Assembly (NCBI RefSeq): GCF_020410765.1
Contig: NZ_CP084541.1
Location: forward strand, 1,235,001-1,299,000
Direction of reading: 5' to 3'
Length of the DNA stretch: 64,000 bases
Origin: Streptomyces marincola
GTDB lineage: Bacteria > Actinomycetota > Actinomycetes > Streptomycetales > Streptomycetaceae
Under the pieces are notes generated by a model. It was not told where the DNA came from, made no database searches, and worked only from the letters and a program-made list of their open reading frames with translations. Positions 25,041 through 34,368 of the stretch are shown here, piece after piece. The first letter of the stretch is position 1; each line of letters begins with the position of its first letter. Made by a program: the position numbers and the translations under genes.

Positions 25041-26684
25041 TCAGTGGTGACCGTGGCCGCTGGTGATGGCCTTGTACTCCTCGGCGGTCGGCTTCGCGAT
25101 CTGCGCGTTCTCCCCGAAGTAGCCGCGGTTGATCCTGACCCGCAGCCGCTCCAGCGGACTCACCTTGCGCCGGACGCCGTTCTCGTCCGTGGCCGGGCCG
25201 AGCTCGGCCGGCTTGGCCTGCTCGTGCGCGGTGAGGGTGTAGCGCTCCTCGGCCGACAGCGGCTCGTGCACCTCGATGAACTCGCCGTGCGGCAGCCGCT
25301 TGATGATGCCGGTCTCGCGGCCGTGCAGCACCTTCTCGCGGTCGCGGCGCTGGAGGCCGAGGCAGATGCGCCGGGTGGCGAGGAAGGTCAGCACCGGCAG
25401 GACGAAGAAGCCGATCCGGCAGAACCAGGTGATGGCGTTGATGGACAGGTTGAAGTTGACCGCCCACACGTCGTTGCCGCCCGCCACCAGGGTGACGAAG
25501 TACGCGGTCAGCCAGGCCACGCCGAGGCCGGTCCTGGTCGGCGCGTTCCTCGGCCGCTGCGCGATGTGGTGCTCGCGGTTGTCCTTCGTGACCCAGGCCT
25601 CGAAGAACGGGTAGACCGCGATGAGGACCAGCATCAGCGGGAAGACCGCGAGCGGGACGAGGAGCCCGAAGTTCAGCGTGTAGCCGCCCGGGATCACCCA
25701 CTCCCAGCCGGGCATCATGCGCACCAGACCCTCGGAGAAGCCGAGATACCAGTCCGGTTGCGCGTTGGTCGACACTTGGTCGGGTCGATATGGCCCCAGC
25801 ACCCATACGGGGTTGATCGTCACGGTCGCCGCGATGGCCGCGATGACACCGAAGACCAGGAAGAAGAAGCCGCCGGCCTTCGCCATGTAGACGGGCAGGA
25901 ACGGCATGCCGACCACGTTGTCGTTGGTGCGGCCGGGGCCCGCGTAGTGGGTGTGCTTGTGGTAGATCACCAGGATCAGGTGCGCCACGACCAGGCCCAG
26001 CATGATGCCGGGCAGCAGCAGGACGTGGATGACGAAGAACCTCGGGATGATGGCGTGTCCGGGGAACTCCCCGCCGAACAGGAACATCTGGAGGTAGGTG
26101 CCGACCACGGGCACGGCCAGGATGGCGCCCTCGGCGAAGCGGACACCGGTGCCGGAGAGCAGGTCGTCGGGCAGCGAGTAGCCGGTGAGGCCGGTGAAGA
26201 CCGCGAGCAGGAACAGGGTCCAGCCGAACAGCCAGTTGACCTCGCGCGGCTTGCGGAAGGAGCCGTTGAAGAACACCCGCATCATGTGGAACATGATCGC
26301 GACGACGAAGATCAGCGCCGACCAGTGGTGGATCTGCCGGACCAGCAGGCCGCCGCGCACGTCGAAGCTGATGTCGAGCGTCGAGGCGTACGCCTCGGTC
26401 ATGACCACGCCCTGCATCGGCACGTACGACCCGTCGTACTCGATCTCGCCCATGCTGGGGACGAAGAACAGGGTCAGGTAGACGCCGGTCAGGATGACGA
26501 TGATGAAGGCGTAGAGGCAGATCTCGCCCAGCAGGAACGACCAGTGGTCGGGGAAGATCTTGCGCATGTTGGCCTTGGCCAGGCTGTAGATGCCAAGCCT
26601 GCCGTCGGCCCAGTCGGCGACCTTCTCGCCCGCGGGTGCCTTGCCCCGTTTCGTCGGGGTGGGGGACTTCGTGGCCGTACTCAT
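25041..26684 (-). CDS. qcrB: Cytochrome bc1 (bcc) complex cytochrome b subunit
   Basis: QcrB is the di-haem membrane subunit that oxidises menaquinol in the actinobacterial bcc complex. The 547-residue protein has about eight or nine hydrophobic helices. Haem-ligating His pairs lie in RQIHHWSALIF and MFHMMRVFF, then in FVIHVLLLPG and VVAHLILVIYHKH. The quinol-oxidation motif is PDWY (QPDWYLGFSEG), the actinobacterial form of PEWY. A C-terminal extension of over 100 residues is typical of actinobacteria. The ATG overlaps the qcrA stop in ATGA, so it is coupled as the last gene of the block. Confidence 0.96.
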   Translation of the reverse strand: MSTATKSPTPTKRGKAPAGEKVADWADGRLGIYSLAKANMRKIFPDHWSFLLGEICLYAFIIVILTGVYLTLFFVPSMGEIEYDGSYVPMQGVVMTEAYASTLDISFDVRGGLLVRQIHHWSALIFVVAIMFHMMRVFFNGSFRKPREVNWLFGWTLFLLAVFTGLTGYSLPDDLLSGTGVRFAEGAILAVPVVGTYLQMFLFGGEFPGHAIIPRFFVIHVLLLPGIMLGLVVAHLILVIYHKHTHYAGPGRTNDNVVGMPFLPVYMAKAGGFFFLVFGVIAAIAATVTINPVWVLGPYRPDQVSTNAQPDWYLGFSEGLVRMMPGWEWVIPGGYTLNFGLLVPLAVFPLMLVLIAVYPFFEAWVTKDNREHHIAQRPRNAPTRTGLGVAWLTAYFVTLVAGGNDVWAVNFNLSINAITWFCRIGFFVLPVLTFLATRRICLGLQRRDREKVLHGRETGIIKRLPHGEFIEVHEPLSAEERYTLTAHEQAKPAELGPATDENGVRRKVSPLERLRVRINRGYFGENAQIAKPTAEEYKAITSGHGHH

Positions 26685-27751
26685 CCGCGCTCCCAGAAGC
26701 TCGGGCCGGGGGGCTCCTCGAAGTCGCCGAGCGCTTGGAGGAAGCCTTCGTCGTTCACCGTGATGCGCAGCTGCGGCAGCGGGTGGCCCGCGGGGCCGAA
26801 CAGCACCCGGGCGCCGTCCGAGAGGTCGAACGTCGACTGGTGGCAGGGGCAGAGCGCGTGGTGGGTCTGCTGCTCGTAGAGCGTGGCGGGGCAGCCGATG
26901 TGGGTGCAGATCTTCGAGAAGCACAGGATGCCCTCGTGGCCCCAGTCGGCGGACCGCTCGTCCTTGATGTCCTCGGGCTCAAGCCGCACCAGCATGACCG
27001 CGGCCTTGGCGATCTCGGTGTTGAAGTCCGGGGAGTGCGGGTCGAGCCCCTCGGGCATGGCCTGGGTCAGGGACCCCACCGTGATGTCCTCGGGCCGCAG
27101 CGGCTGCATGGTGGACTCGTTGATGATCAGCGAGCCCTCCTCCCAGGCGCTGACGCGCAGCTTGTTGCCCGGCAGCGGGCCGAGGTCGCGCAGCAGCACC
27201 ACGCCGGAGAGCGGCACCAGGGCCAGCGCGCCGAACAGCGTGCCGCGGATGAGCTTCCTGCGGCCGAGCTGCGACTCCTCGGCGCCCTTGGCGAACTCCT
27301 CCAGGACGAACGCCTTGACCTCGGGCTTCGCCTCGACGCCGTGCCGCTCCTCGGCGACCTCGACGTCGGACATCAGCGTCCTGGCCCAGTGGACGACGCC
27401 GGCGCCGATGCAGAACAGGGCGGCGCCCAGGGTCAGGCCGAGGGCGAAGTTCAGCCCGCTGACGTGCCCGAACGGCCAGATGTAGACGATCTCGTCGATC
27501 GGGATCGCCACGTACGAGACGATGAAGCCCACCGTCGCGAGCATCGAGAGCGTGAACAGCAGGGCGACGGTGCGTTCGGAACGCTTGGCCGCCCGCTCGT
27601 CGATGTCCTGCCTGCGGTGCTCGTGGGGGGGCAGTCCCGGGTCCGCGAACGGGTCGTCCGCGGTCGAGACGGCGCCGCTCCCGCGGCCTTCCGGCAGGTG
27701 TTCGTCCGGCGCGTCCGAGCGCGCTTCGCTGTGGTCGGTGTGGCTACTCAT
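26681..27751 (-). CDS. qcrA: Rieske iron-sulfur subunit of the bcc complex
   Basis: QcrA carries the high-potential [2Fe-2S] cluster that takes electrons from menaquinol to the c haems. The 356-residue protein has an acidic N-terminal tail, three predicted transmembrane helices (about 61-83, 100-120 and 168-187; actinobacterial type), then the Rieske fold. The ligands are Cys282 and His284 (CTHIGC) with Cys301 and His304 (CPCH); Cys287 and Cys303 would form the disulfide. The ATG at 27751 overlaps the qcrC stop in ATGA. Confidence 0.96.
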   Translation of the reverse strand: MSSHTDHSEARSDAPDEHLPEGRGSGAVSTADDPFADPGLPPHEHRRQDIDERAAKRSERTVALLFTLSMLATVGFIVSYVAIPIDEIVYIWPFGHVSGLNFALGLTLGAALFCIGAGVVHWARTLMSDVEVAEERHGVEAKPEVKAFVLEEFAKGAEESQLGRRKLIRGTLFGALALVPLSGVVLLRDLGPLPGNKLRVSAWEEGSLIINESTMQPLRPEDITVGSLTQAMPEGLDPHSPDFNTEIAKAAVMLVRLEPEDIKDERSADWGHEGILCFSKICTHIGCPATLYEQQTHHALCPCHQSTFDLSDGARVLFGPAGHPLPQLRITVNDEGFLQALGDFEEPPGPSFWERG

Positions 27752-28557
27752 GACTTCCTGGCCTTTGCGGTCCTGGCGCCGATCCACACGGCCGTGGCGA
27801 TCAGCAGGCCGATACCGAAGGTCCAGGCGAACAGCCCCTCACTGACGGGGCCGAAGCCGCCGAGCGAGAAGCCGCCGGGGTTCGGGGACTCGGAGGTGTT
27901 GACCGCGTGCAGCCACGCGATGATGTCCTGCTTCTGGTCCTCGGGCAGCGTCGAGTCCGGGAAGGAGGGCATGGCCTGCGGGCCGGTGATCATGGCCTCG
28001 TAGATGTACCGCGGGTTGACGTCGTCCAGGCCGGGCGCTTCCTTGCCGTGCGTCAGCGCGCCGCCCTGGCCGGTGAAGTTGTGGCACTGCGAGCAGTTGG
28101 TGCGGAAGAGCTCCCCACCGCGCGCGGCATCGCCCTGCGAGGGGTCGTAGCTCGATTCCTCCGGCACGGCGGGCCCGGGGCCGAGAGAGGCGACGTACGC
28201 GGCCAGCTGGTCGATCTCGGCCTGCGTGTAGGCGGTGGGCTTCTCCGGGGCCTGCGGCCCTGGCGCCTGGAGCGGCATCCGGCCGGTCCCGACCTGGAAG
28301 TCGACGGCGGCGGCGCCGACGCCCACCAGGCTCGGGCCGTCGCTGCCGCCCTCGCCCTCGCGGCCGTGGCAGCTTGAGCAGCCAACGTCGTAGAGCTTCT
28401 TGCCCTCCTCGATGGCCAGGGACTGCGCCGAGGCGTCGGCCTTGGCCTCACCCGCGGGGGTGAACGCGGCGTACAGCCCCCCCGTGGCCGCCAGCGCGAA
28501 GAGGAGGACGACGAGCGCCGCCAGCGGATGGCGCCGTCGTGCGGAGAGCTTTTTCAC
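27748..28557 (-). CDS. qcrC: Di-haem cytochrome c subunit of the bcc complex
   Basis: QcrC is the membrane-anchored di-haem cytochrome c that passes electrons directly to the aa3 oxidase, since actinobacteria lack a soluble cytochrome c. The 269 residues include a basic N-terminus and signal anchor (about 11-33). Haem sites are CSSCH (60-64) and CSQCH (155-159), with Met in GRMPLQ and QAMPSF as possible axial ligands. A C-terminal transmembrane helix spans about 242-261. It is GTG-started, with 69 bases separating it from ctaE on the same strand. Confidence 0.96.
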   Translation of the reverse strand: MKKLSARRRHPLAALVVLLFALAATGGLYAAFTPAGEAKADASAQSLAIEEGKKLYDVGCSSCHGREGEGGSDGPSLVGVGAAAVDFQVGTGRMPLQAPGPQAPEKPTAYTQAEIDQLAAYVASLGPGPAVPEESSYDPSQGDAARGGELFRTNCSQCHNFTGQGGALTHGKEAPGLDDVNPRYIYEAMITGPQAMPSFPDSTLPEDQKQDIIAWLHAVNTSESPNPGGFSLGGFGPVSEGLFAWTFGIGLLIATAVWIGARTAKARKS

Positions 28558-28626
28558 GGATTACCCCGGTGTCAGGATCTTCTGCGTCGGTGCTTGAAAG
28601 GTGCGCGTCCGGTGCGGTCGGCGGAG

Positions 28627-29247
28627 CTACTTGATCAGGTAGATCGTGGCGAACAGGCCGATCCAGACGACGTCGACGAAGTGCCAGTAGTAGGACACGA
28701 CGATGGCCGTGGTCGCCTGCTCGTGGGTGAAGCGCCGAGCGGCATAGGTGCGGGCGAGGACGAACAGGAACGCGATCAGCCCGCCCAGGACGTGCAGCCC
28801 GTGGAAGCCGGTGGTCAGGTAGAAGGCCGAACCGTAGGGCCCGGAGGACAGCGAGAGGCCCTCGTGCACCACCAGCTCGACGTACTCCGTCACCTGTCCG
28901 CCGATGAAGATGGCCCCCATGACGAAGGTGACCACGAACCACTTGCGGAGCTTCTTGACGTCGCCCCGCTCGGCGGCGAACACACCGAGCTGACACGTGA
29001 GGGAGGACAGCACCAGAATCGTGGTGTTGGCCCCGGAGAACGGCAGATTGAGCGTATCGGCGTTCTCCTGCCAGTAGTCCGCCCCCGTCACCGACCGCAG
29101 GGTGAAGTAGATCGCGAAGAGGGCCGCGAAGAACATCAGCTCGGAACTCAGCCAGATGACGGTTCCGACACTGGTGACGTTCGGCCGGTTGACCGAGGGG
29201 ATCGCGTGCCCGGTTTCTGCTGCTGTTGCTGTCGCCACGCCCGTCAT
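28627..29247 (-). CDS. ctaE: Cytochrome c oxidase subunit III
   Basis: Subunit III of the aa3-type oxidase is a 206-residue membrane protein with five predicted helices. Typical motifs are WLSSELMFFAALFAIYF, TTGFHGLHVLGGL and SYYWHFVDVVWIGLFATIYL. It stabilises the oxidase core and its proton uptake. The ATG at 29247 is chosen from the start of homology (MTGVATA). It heads the ctaE-qcrC-qcrA-qcrB unit that ends at the strong hairpin near 24950. Confidence 0.95.
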   Translation of the reverse strand: MTGVATATAAETGHAIPSVNRPNVTSVGTVIWLSSELMFFAALFAIYFTLRSVTGADYWQENADTLNLPFSGANTTILVLSSLTCQLGVFAAERGDVKKLRKWFVVTFVMGAIFIGGQVTEYVELVVHEGLSLSSGPYGSAFYLTTGFHGLHVLGGLIAFLFVLARTYAARRFTHEQATTAIVVSYYWHFVDVVWIGLFATIYLIK

Positions 29248-29380
29248 TATGTCGGTCGGTTTTCCGGGGCTTGTCCCGGGGGTGGGGTTCGGTGTGTCCC
29301 GGCGGTCGCGGCACTGCCCACACCGGCGCTGACGGAGTAGCATCCGGCCCAACGAGATCCGTCCACCTCGCGGAGGAACG

Positions 29381-29782
29381 ATGCAGCGCACCGCCACGGT
29401 GCTGGTCTACAGCGACGACACCACCACCCGCGAGCAGGTGCGGCTGGCCGCCGGCAGGCGACCCGCCCCCGACGTCCCCGAGATCGAGTACCTGGAGGTC
29501 GCGACGCTGCCCGCGGTGCTCGCCGCGCTGGAGGAGGGCGGGGTCGATGTGTGCGTCCTCGACGGCGAGTCTGCGCCCGCGGGCGGCATGGGCGTGTGCC
29601 GGCAGATCAAGGACGAGATCTTCGCGTGCCCGCCGGTACTGCTGCTGATCGGGCGCCCGCAGGACGCGTGGCTGGCCACGTGGTGCCGCGCGGACGCCAC
29701 CGTGGCGCACCCGCTCGACCCCTCCGACATGGCCGCCTCGCTGGCCTCGCTGCTGCGCGAGCGGCTGCCCTCGGCCGTCTGA
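29381..29782 (+). CDS. Orphan receiver-like protein
   Basis: This 133-residue single-domain protein has a CheY-like fold. Acidic Asp12/Asp13 in YSDDT and Asp61 in VCVLDGES fit the phosphorylation pocket. The conserved Lys that normally precedes Pro near the end is replaced by His110 in VAHPLDP, so it may be a non-canonical or pseudo-receiver. There is no output domain and no kinase gene beside it. It is oriented against the flanking cytochrome and L,D-transpeptidase genes. TAGCAT at 29338-29343 could be its -10, with GGAGGAAC before the ATG. Confidence 0.7.
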   Translation: MQRTATVLVYSDDTTTREQVRLAAGRRPAPDVPEIEYLEVATLPAVLAALEEGGVDVCVLDGESAPAGGMGVCRQIKDEIFACPPVLLLIGRPQDAWLATWCRADATVAHPLDPSDMAASLASLLRERLPSAV

Positions 29783-29793
29783 CGCCTCCCCCG

Positions 29794-29828
29794 CCCGCCG
29801 CCCGGTCCCGCGCCGACCGGGCGGCGGG
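29794..29828. terminator. Hairpin between convergent receiver and L,D-transpeptidase genes
   Basis: A perfect 14-bp stem (29794-29807 with 29815-29828) with a 7-base loop fills the gap between the two convergent stop codons, so it can act in both directions. Confidence 0.8.
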
Positions 29829-29831
29829 GGA

Positions 29832-31169
29832 TCAGACGCGGGGCTGGAGGCGGCCGGAGCCGCGCAGGGGCCGCGGGTCGTCGCCTGCCGCGTCCCCGCC
29901 GCCGCCCGCGTGCAGGGCGCTGCCGGCCAGCCACTGGTCCCAGTCGAGGTTCCAGTCGCCGAAGCCGTTGCCGAACGGCGCCATGTCCTCGCCGAAGCCG
30001 TTGACGTGCTCAACGATGTCTCCCGGTCTGACCAGTTCGTAGAACCACTGGGCGTTCTCCGTGCTCAGTCCTGTGCAGCCGTGGCTGACGTTGGCCGAGC
30101 CCTGGGAGGCGACCGACCAGGGCGCGCCGTGCACGTACTCGCCGCTCCAGGTCAGCCGTGCGGCCCAGTAGACGGGCAGGTCGTAGTCCTCCGCCGAGCC
30201 CGCCGCGATGCCGATGCTCGTGCCGGTCATCCGCACGAACTGCTCGCGGCCCAGGATCACCTTCTTGCCGTCGCGGGTCGCGAACCCCTCCTTGCCCGTC
30301 GTGATGGGGATCGTGCGCAGCTCCTCGCCGTTGCGGGAGACCGTCATGGTGTGCGCGGCGATGTCGGCGACGGCCTCGACGCGGTCCCCCGTGGTCAGGT
30401 CGAGCGCCTTGCCGTTGCCGCCGCGCAGCCCCTCCCGGATCGGCAGGCCCGCCAGGTGGGAACGCACGGAGACGCGGGCGTGCGCGGGCCAGTAGTCGCG
30501 CGGGCGGTAGTGGAGCTTCGTGCCGTCCACCCAGTGCCAGGCACCCTCGACGCGGGGGGACGAGGTCACCGTCAGGGCGCCCTCGACCAGCGCGCGTTCC
30601 TCCGGGTCGTCGACGGGACGGCTCAGCTCGGCCGTCACCGGCTGGCCGACGCCGTAGGTGCCCGGCTCCGGGCCGAACGTGACGTCGAGGCGCTCGCCCC
30701 CCGCCGGGGCCGTCGTGAAGCTGTGCACGCCGCGTCCCGGGGCGCCGTCGCTGTTCTCCGTGCTGACCCGGACCGTGTAGGTGGCGTCGGCGGCCAGGGG
30801 CGAGGTGCTGCGCCAGCCGCGGCCGTCCGCGGAGAGTTCGCCGGCCAGCGGGCGCCCGCCCGCGTCGGCGGCCCTGACGTCGGTGATGCGCGTTCCGCTG
30901 CCCTTGGTGCTGATCTTCAGCGGCTGGTCGGGGTCGACGCCGGTGGCGTTCTCGCCGTCGGCCGAGCCGAACGACAGGGCGCCCGAGGCGTCCACGAGGT
31001 CGCCGGTGAGCGACCGGCCGCCGCCACCGCAGGCGGTGAGCCCGGCGAGCAGCGGCGCGAGTATGAGCAGGCAGCCAAGTTTTATGCCGCTCTTCTCACC
31101 CGTACGGCCGTGCCGGCCCTGGAGGCGGATGAGGCGCTTCTTACGGCTATGGGCGGTTTTGTGATTCAT
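29832..31169 (-). CDS. Lipoprotein L,D-transpeptidase
   Basis: This 445-residue lipoprotein has a basic N-terminus and a lipobox LTAC with Cys47. Two Ig-like domains (about 60-280) are followed by a YkuD catalytic domain. The active site reads VSHGCTGLSTENAQW, with the nucleophile Cys in HGCTG. The enzyme would make 3-3 cross-links in peptidoglycan outside the membrane. The ATG at 31169 is used; an in-frame GTG at 31175 is possible, and neither has a clear ribosome-binding site. It lies between the two halves of the respiratory gene cluster. Confidence 0.92.
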   Translation of the reverse strand: MNHKTAHSRKKRLIRLQGRHGRTGEKSGIKLGCLLILAPLLAGLTACGGGGRSLTGDLVDASGALSFGSADGENATGVDPDQPLKISTKGSGTRITDVRAADAGGRPLAGELSADGRGWRSTSPLAADATYTVRVSTENSDGAPGRGVHSFTTAPAGGERLDVTFGPEPGTYGVGQPVTAELSRPVDDPEERALVEGALTVTSSPRVEGAWHWVDGTKLHYRPRDYWPAHARVSVRSHLAGLPIREGLRGGNGKALDLTTGDRVEAVADIAAHTMTVSRNGEELRTIPITTGKEGFATRDGKKVILGREQFVRMTGTSIGIAAGSAEDYDLPVYWAARLTWSGEYVHGAPWSVASQGSANVSHGCTGLSTENAQWFYELVRPGDIVEHVNGFGEDMAPFGNGFGDWNLDWDQWLAGSALHAGGGGDAAGDDPRPLRGSGRLQPRV

Positions 31170-31226
31170 AGCCACAACGTACGGACTCGCCCGGTCCCGG
31201 GCGCGGCGGCCTACTGCAAACGAGCG

Positions 31227-31261
31227 GCGCGGCCCCCGGGGAAGTCCCCCGGGGGCCGCGC
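31227..31261 (-). terminator. Terminator after ctaF
   Basis: A perfect 15-bp stem (31227-31241 with 31247-31261) and 5-base loop lie 25 bases after the ctaF stop and before the L,D-transpeptidase start. It closes the ctaC-ctaD-ctaF unit. Confidence 0.85.
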
Positions 31262-31286
31262 CGTCGGTACGCCGGCGGTGCCGGTG

Positions 31287-31685
31287 CTACTGGTTCTGGT
31301 TCTCGCCGCGGTAGTACTCGAAGACCCACAGCCACAGGCCGACGGCCAGCAGGGGGGCGGTGAAGTACAGGAACCACCAGCCGAAGACCGGCCCCATGAA
31401 GGCGCAGACCGCGCCGGCGCCGAGCACCAGGGGCGCCCAGCTGTGCGGGCTGTAGAAGCCCATCTCGCCGGCGTCGTCGGCGACGTCCGCCTCCTTGTTG
31501 TCCTGGGCCCCGGTGTCGACCCGGCGGGCCGTGAAGATCAGGTAGAACCCGATCATCGCGGAGAGCCCGAAGGACAGGAACAGCGCCGTGGTGCCGACCG
31601 GCTCCTTCGACCACAGGCCGTAGACGACGGCCACGGCGAGCATGAAGACGGCGATCCAGGCGAACAGGTGCCCCTGAATCCTCAC
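31287..31685 (-). CDS. ctaF: Cytochrome c oxidase subunit IV, actinobacterial type
   Basis: This 132-residue actinobacterial subunit IV has four predicted helices in two pairs (about 6-24, 32-52, 82-100 and 102-122) separated by an acidic loop. Motifs GEMGFYSPHSWAPL and VFEYYRGEN are typical. It is a small structural subunit of the aa3 oxidase. The GTG at 31685 overlaps the ctaD stop in GTGA, so translation is coupled. It is the last gene of ctaC-ctaD-ctaF before the hairpin at 31227. Confidence 0.93.
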   Translation of the reverse strand: MRIQGHLFAWIAVFMLAVAVVYGLWSKEPVGTTALFLSFGLSAMIGFYLIFTARRVDTGAQDNKEADVADDAGEMGFYSPHSWAPLVLGAGAVCAFMGPVFGWWFLYFTAPLLAVGLWLWVFEYYRGENQNQ

Positions 31686-33406
31686 TGGCCCGCCTCCTTT
31701 CCGGTCAGGGCCTCGGCCTCGTGGCGGGCGTCGTTCTCCAGCCGGTCGAGCGCCGCCACCTCGGGGTGGTGCAGGTCGAAGGCCGGGGACTCGGAGCGGA
31801 TCTTGGGCAGGGTGGTGAAGTTGTGCCGCGGCGGCGGGCAGGACGTCGCCCACTCCAGCGAGCGGCCGTAACCCCACGGGTCGTCCGCGTCGATCTTCTC
31901 GCCGTACTTCCACGTCTTCCAGACGTTGTAGAAGAACGGCAGCAGCGACATGCCGAGCAGGAACGAGCTGATGGTGGAGATGGTGTTCAGGGCCGTGAAG
32001 CCGTCCGCCGCCAGGTAGTCGGGGTAACGGCGCGGCATGCCCTCGGCACCCAGCCAGTGCTGCACAAGGAAGGTGCCGTGGAAGCCGATGAACAGCGTCC
32101 AGAACGTGATCTTGCCCAGGCGCTCGTCGAGCATTTTGCCCGTCCACTTCGGCCACCAGAAGTGGAAGCCTGCGAACATCGCGAAGACCACCGTTCCGAA
32201 GACCACGTAGTGGAAGTGGGCCACCACGAAGTAGCTGTCGGAGATGTGGAAGTCCAGCGGCGGCGAGGCCAGGATGACGCCGGTGAGACCGCCGAAGAGG
32301 AAGGTCACGAGGAAGCCGATCGACCACAGCATCGGCGTTTCGAAACTGAGCGATCCCTTCCACATCGTGCCGATCCAGTTAAAGAACTTCACACCGGTCG
32401 GGACCGCGATGAGGAACGTCATGAACGAGAAGAACGGCAGCAGCACCGCGCCCGTCACGTACATGTGGTGCGCCCAGACCGTCACGGACAGGCCGGCGAT
32501 CAGGATCGTGGCCGCGACCAGGCCGATGTAGCCGAAGATGGGCTTGCGGCTGAAGACCGGGATGATCTCGGAGACGATGCCGAAGAACGGCAGCGCGATG
32601 ATGTACACCTCTGGATGGCCGAAGAACCAGAAGAGGTGCTGCCACAGGATCGCACCGCCGTTGGCCGCGTCGAAGACGTGTGCGTCGAACAGCCGGTCGG
32701 CCGCAAGGCCGAACAGGGCGGCGGCGAGCACCGGGAACGCGAGCAGCACCAGCACACCGGTCAGCAGCACGTTCCAGGTGAAGATCGGCATGCGGAACAT
32801 CGTCATGCCGGGCGCGCGCATGCAGATGATGGTGGTGATGAAGTTGACGGCGCCGAAGATGGTGCCGAAGCCGGAGAGGGCCAGGCCCATCACCCACATG
32901 TCCGCGCCCACACCGGGCGAGCGGATCGCGTCGGAGAGCGGCGAGTAGGCGAACCAGCCGAAGCTCGCGGCGCCCTGCGGGGTGAAGAAGCCGGCCACGA
33001 CGAGCAGGCCGCCGAACAGGTACAGCCAGTAGGCCAGCATGTTCAGCCGGGGGAACGCCACGTCGGGCGCGCCGATCTGGATCGGCATGATCCAGTTGGC
33101 GAACCCGGCGAACAGCGGCGTCGCGAACAGCAGCAGCATCACCGTGCCGTGCATGGTGAACAGCTGGTTGAACTGCTCGTTGCTGACCAGCTGCGTACCC
33201 GGCCTGGCCAGCTCGGCGCGCATGATGAGCGCCATCGCGCCGCCGATGACGAAGAAGAGGAACGACGTCACCAGGTACATGGTGCCGATCGTCTTGTGGT
33301 CGGTGGTGGTGAGCCACTTGACCACGATGGAGCCCGGCTCGCGCCGGCGCGCGGCGGAGATCGCGGGTGCGACGTCCGACGCCTGGTTCTTGTCGAGGAT
33401 GGTCAC
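31682..33406 (-). CDS. ctaD: Cytochrome c oxidase subunit I
   Basis: CtaD holds haem a and the haem a3-CuB centre where O2 is reduced. The 574 residues span about twelve helices. Key sites include TMHGTVMLLLF (haem a ligand His), FWFFGHPEVYIIALP (CuB His with the cross-linked Tyr), HHMYVTG (CuB His pair), the proton-channel region VPTGVKFFNWI and VAHFHYVVFGTV (His ligands of haems a3 and a). The GTG at 33406 overlaps the ctaC stop in GTGA. Confidence 0.97.
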   Translation of the reverse strand: MTILDKNQASDVAPAISAARRREPGSIVVKWLTTTDHKTIGTMYLVTSFLFFVIGGAMALIMRAELARPGTQLVSNEQFNQLFTMHGTVMLLLFATPLFAGFANWIMPIQIGAPDVAFPRLNMLAYWLYLFGGLLVVAGFFTPQGAASFGWFAYSPLSDAIRSPGVGADMWVMGLALSGFGTIFGAVNFITTIICMRAPGMTMFRMPIFTWNVLLTGVLVLLAFPVLAAALFGLAADRLFDAHVFDAANGGAILWQHLFWFFGHPEVYIIALPFFGIVSEIIPVFSRKPIFGYIGLVAATILIAGLSVTVWAHHMYVTGAVLLPFFSFMTFLIAVPTGVKFFNWIGTMWKGSLSFETPMLWSIGFLVTFLFGGLTGVILASPPLDFHISDSYFVVAHFHYVVFGTVVFAMFAGFHFWWPKWTGKMLDERLGKITFWTLFIGFHGTFLVQHWLGAEGMPRRYPDYLAADGFTALNTISTISSFLLGMSLLPFFYNVWKTWKYGEKIDADDPWGYGRSLEWATSCPPPRHNFTTLPKIRSESPAFDLHHPEVAALDRLENDARHEAEALTGKEAGQ

Positions 33407-34368
33407 GACTGCCCCTCGTTGGTCTCGGCGTTCCTGGCGGCGTCGGTCTGCTCGATGCCCGCCGGGACGTAGCCGGTCTGGCCGGCGTCGGCCAGTTCCT
33501 GTAGATACGCGTCGTATTCCTCGGGGGAGACGACCTCGACGTTGAACAGCATGCGGGCGTGGTCGACGCCGCACAGCTCCGCGCACTTGCCCATGAAGGT
33601 GCCCTGCCGGTCCGGGGTCACCTCGAAGGTGTTGGTGTGGCCCGGGATCACGTCCTGCTTCATCAGGAACGGCACGACCCAGAACGAGTGGATGACGTCC
33701 CGCGAGGTGAGGACGAACTGGACCGTCTCGCCCTCGGGCAGCACCAGGGTGGGCCCGGGGTTGCCGGTGTTCTCGTTCCGGTCGCTCGGCGTCCCGACCT
33801 CGTACACGCCGTCGGCGTTCTCGGGGAAGCGCTCGGCGATCCGGTCCGGGATCGAGGCGAGTTCGGGAGCGGTGCGCGCGTCGTTGTCGGAGGCACCGAC
33901 CGGCTCGATGTAGTTGAACGCCCAGCTCCACTGGAAACCGACGACGTTGATGATGTGGTCGGGCTCGTCCGACGTCTTCATCAGCTCGGTCTGGTCCCGC
34001 GCGGTGAAGTAGAACAACACCGACACGATGATCAGCGGAACGAGCGTGTACAGGGCCTCGATGGGGAGGTTGTACCGGTTCTGCGGGGGAACTTCGACCT
34101 TCGTCCGCGACCGCCGGTGGAAGAACACGCTCCACAGGATCAGGCCCCACACCAGCACGCCGGTGACGAGCGCGGCGGCCCACGAGCCCTGCCACAGGGA
34201 CAGGATGCGCGGGGCCTCCTCCGTGACCGGGGTGGGCATGCCGAGACGGGGGAAGTCCTCGGATGTGCAACCTGTCGCGGTTGCCAGGACCAGGCCCGCG
34301 ATCAGCGCCTGCGGCAGGGTCCGCCGCATCGGGCGCCGCGACGAGCGGTCGGAGCCGTTGGGACTCAC
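33403..34368 (-). CDS. ctaC: Cytochrome c oxidase subunit II
   Basis: CtaC accepts electrons at the CuA centre. The 321-residue precursor has a lipoprotein signal with Cys34 (ATATGC), two membrane helices (about 57-77 and 103-120) and a periplasm-facing cupredoxin domain. The CuA ligands appear in DVIHSFWVVPF and CAELCGVDHARM (two Cys, His, Met). WSWAFNY is the aromatic electron-entry patch. The GTG at 34368 has GGAAGG 7 bases upstream. It is the first gene of ctaC-ctaD-ctaF and divergent from the cysteine desulfurase gene. Confidence 0.95.
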   Translation of the reverse strand: MSPNGSDRSSRRPMRRTLPQALIAGLVLATATGCTSEDFPRLGMPTPVTEEAPRILSLWQGSWAAALVTGVLVWGLILWSVFFHRRSRTKVEVPPQNRYNLPIEALYTLVPLIIVSVLFYFTARDQTELMKTSDEPDHIINVVGFQWSWAFNYIEPVGASDNDARTAPELASIPDRIAERFPENADGVYEVGTPSDRNENTGNPGPTLVLPEGETVQFVLTSRDVIHSFWVVPFLMKQDVIPGHTNTFEVTPDRQGTFMGKCAELCGVDHARMLFNVEVVSPEEYDAYLQELADAGQTGYVPAGIEQTDAARNAETNEGQS

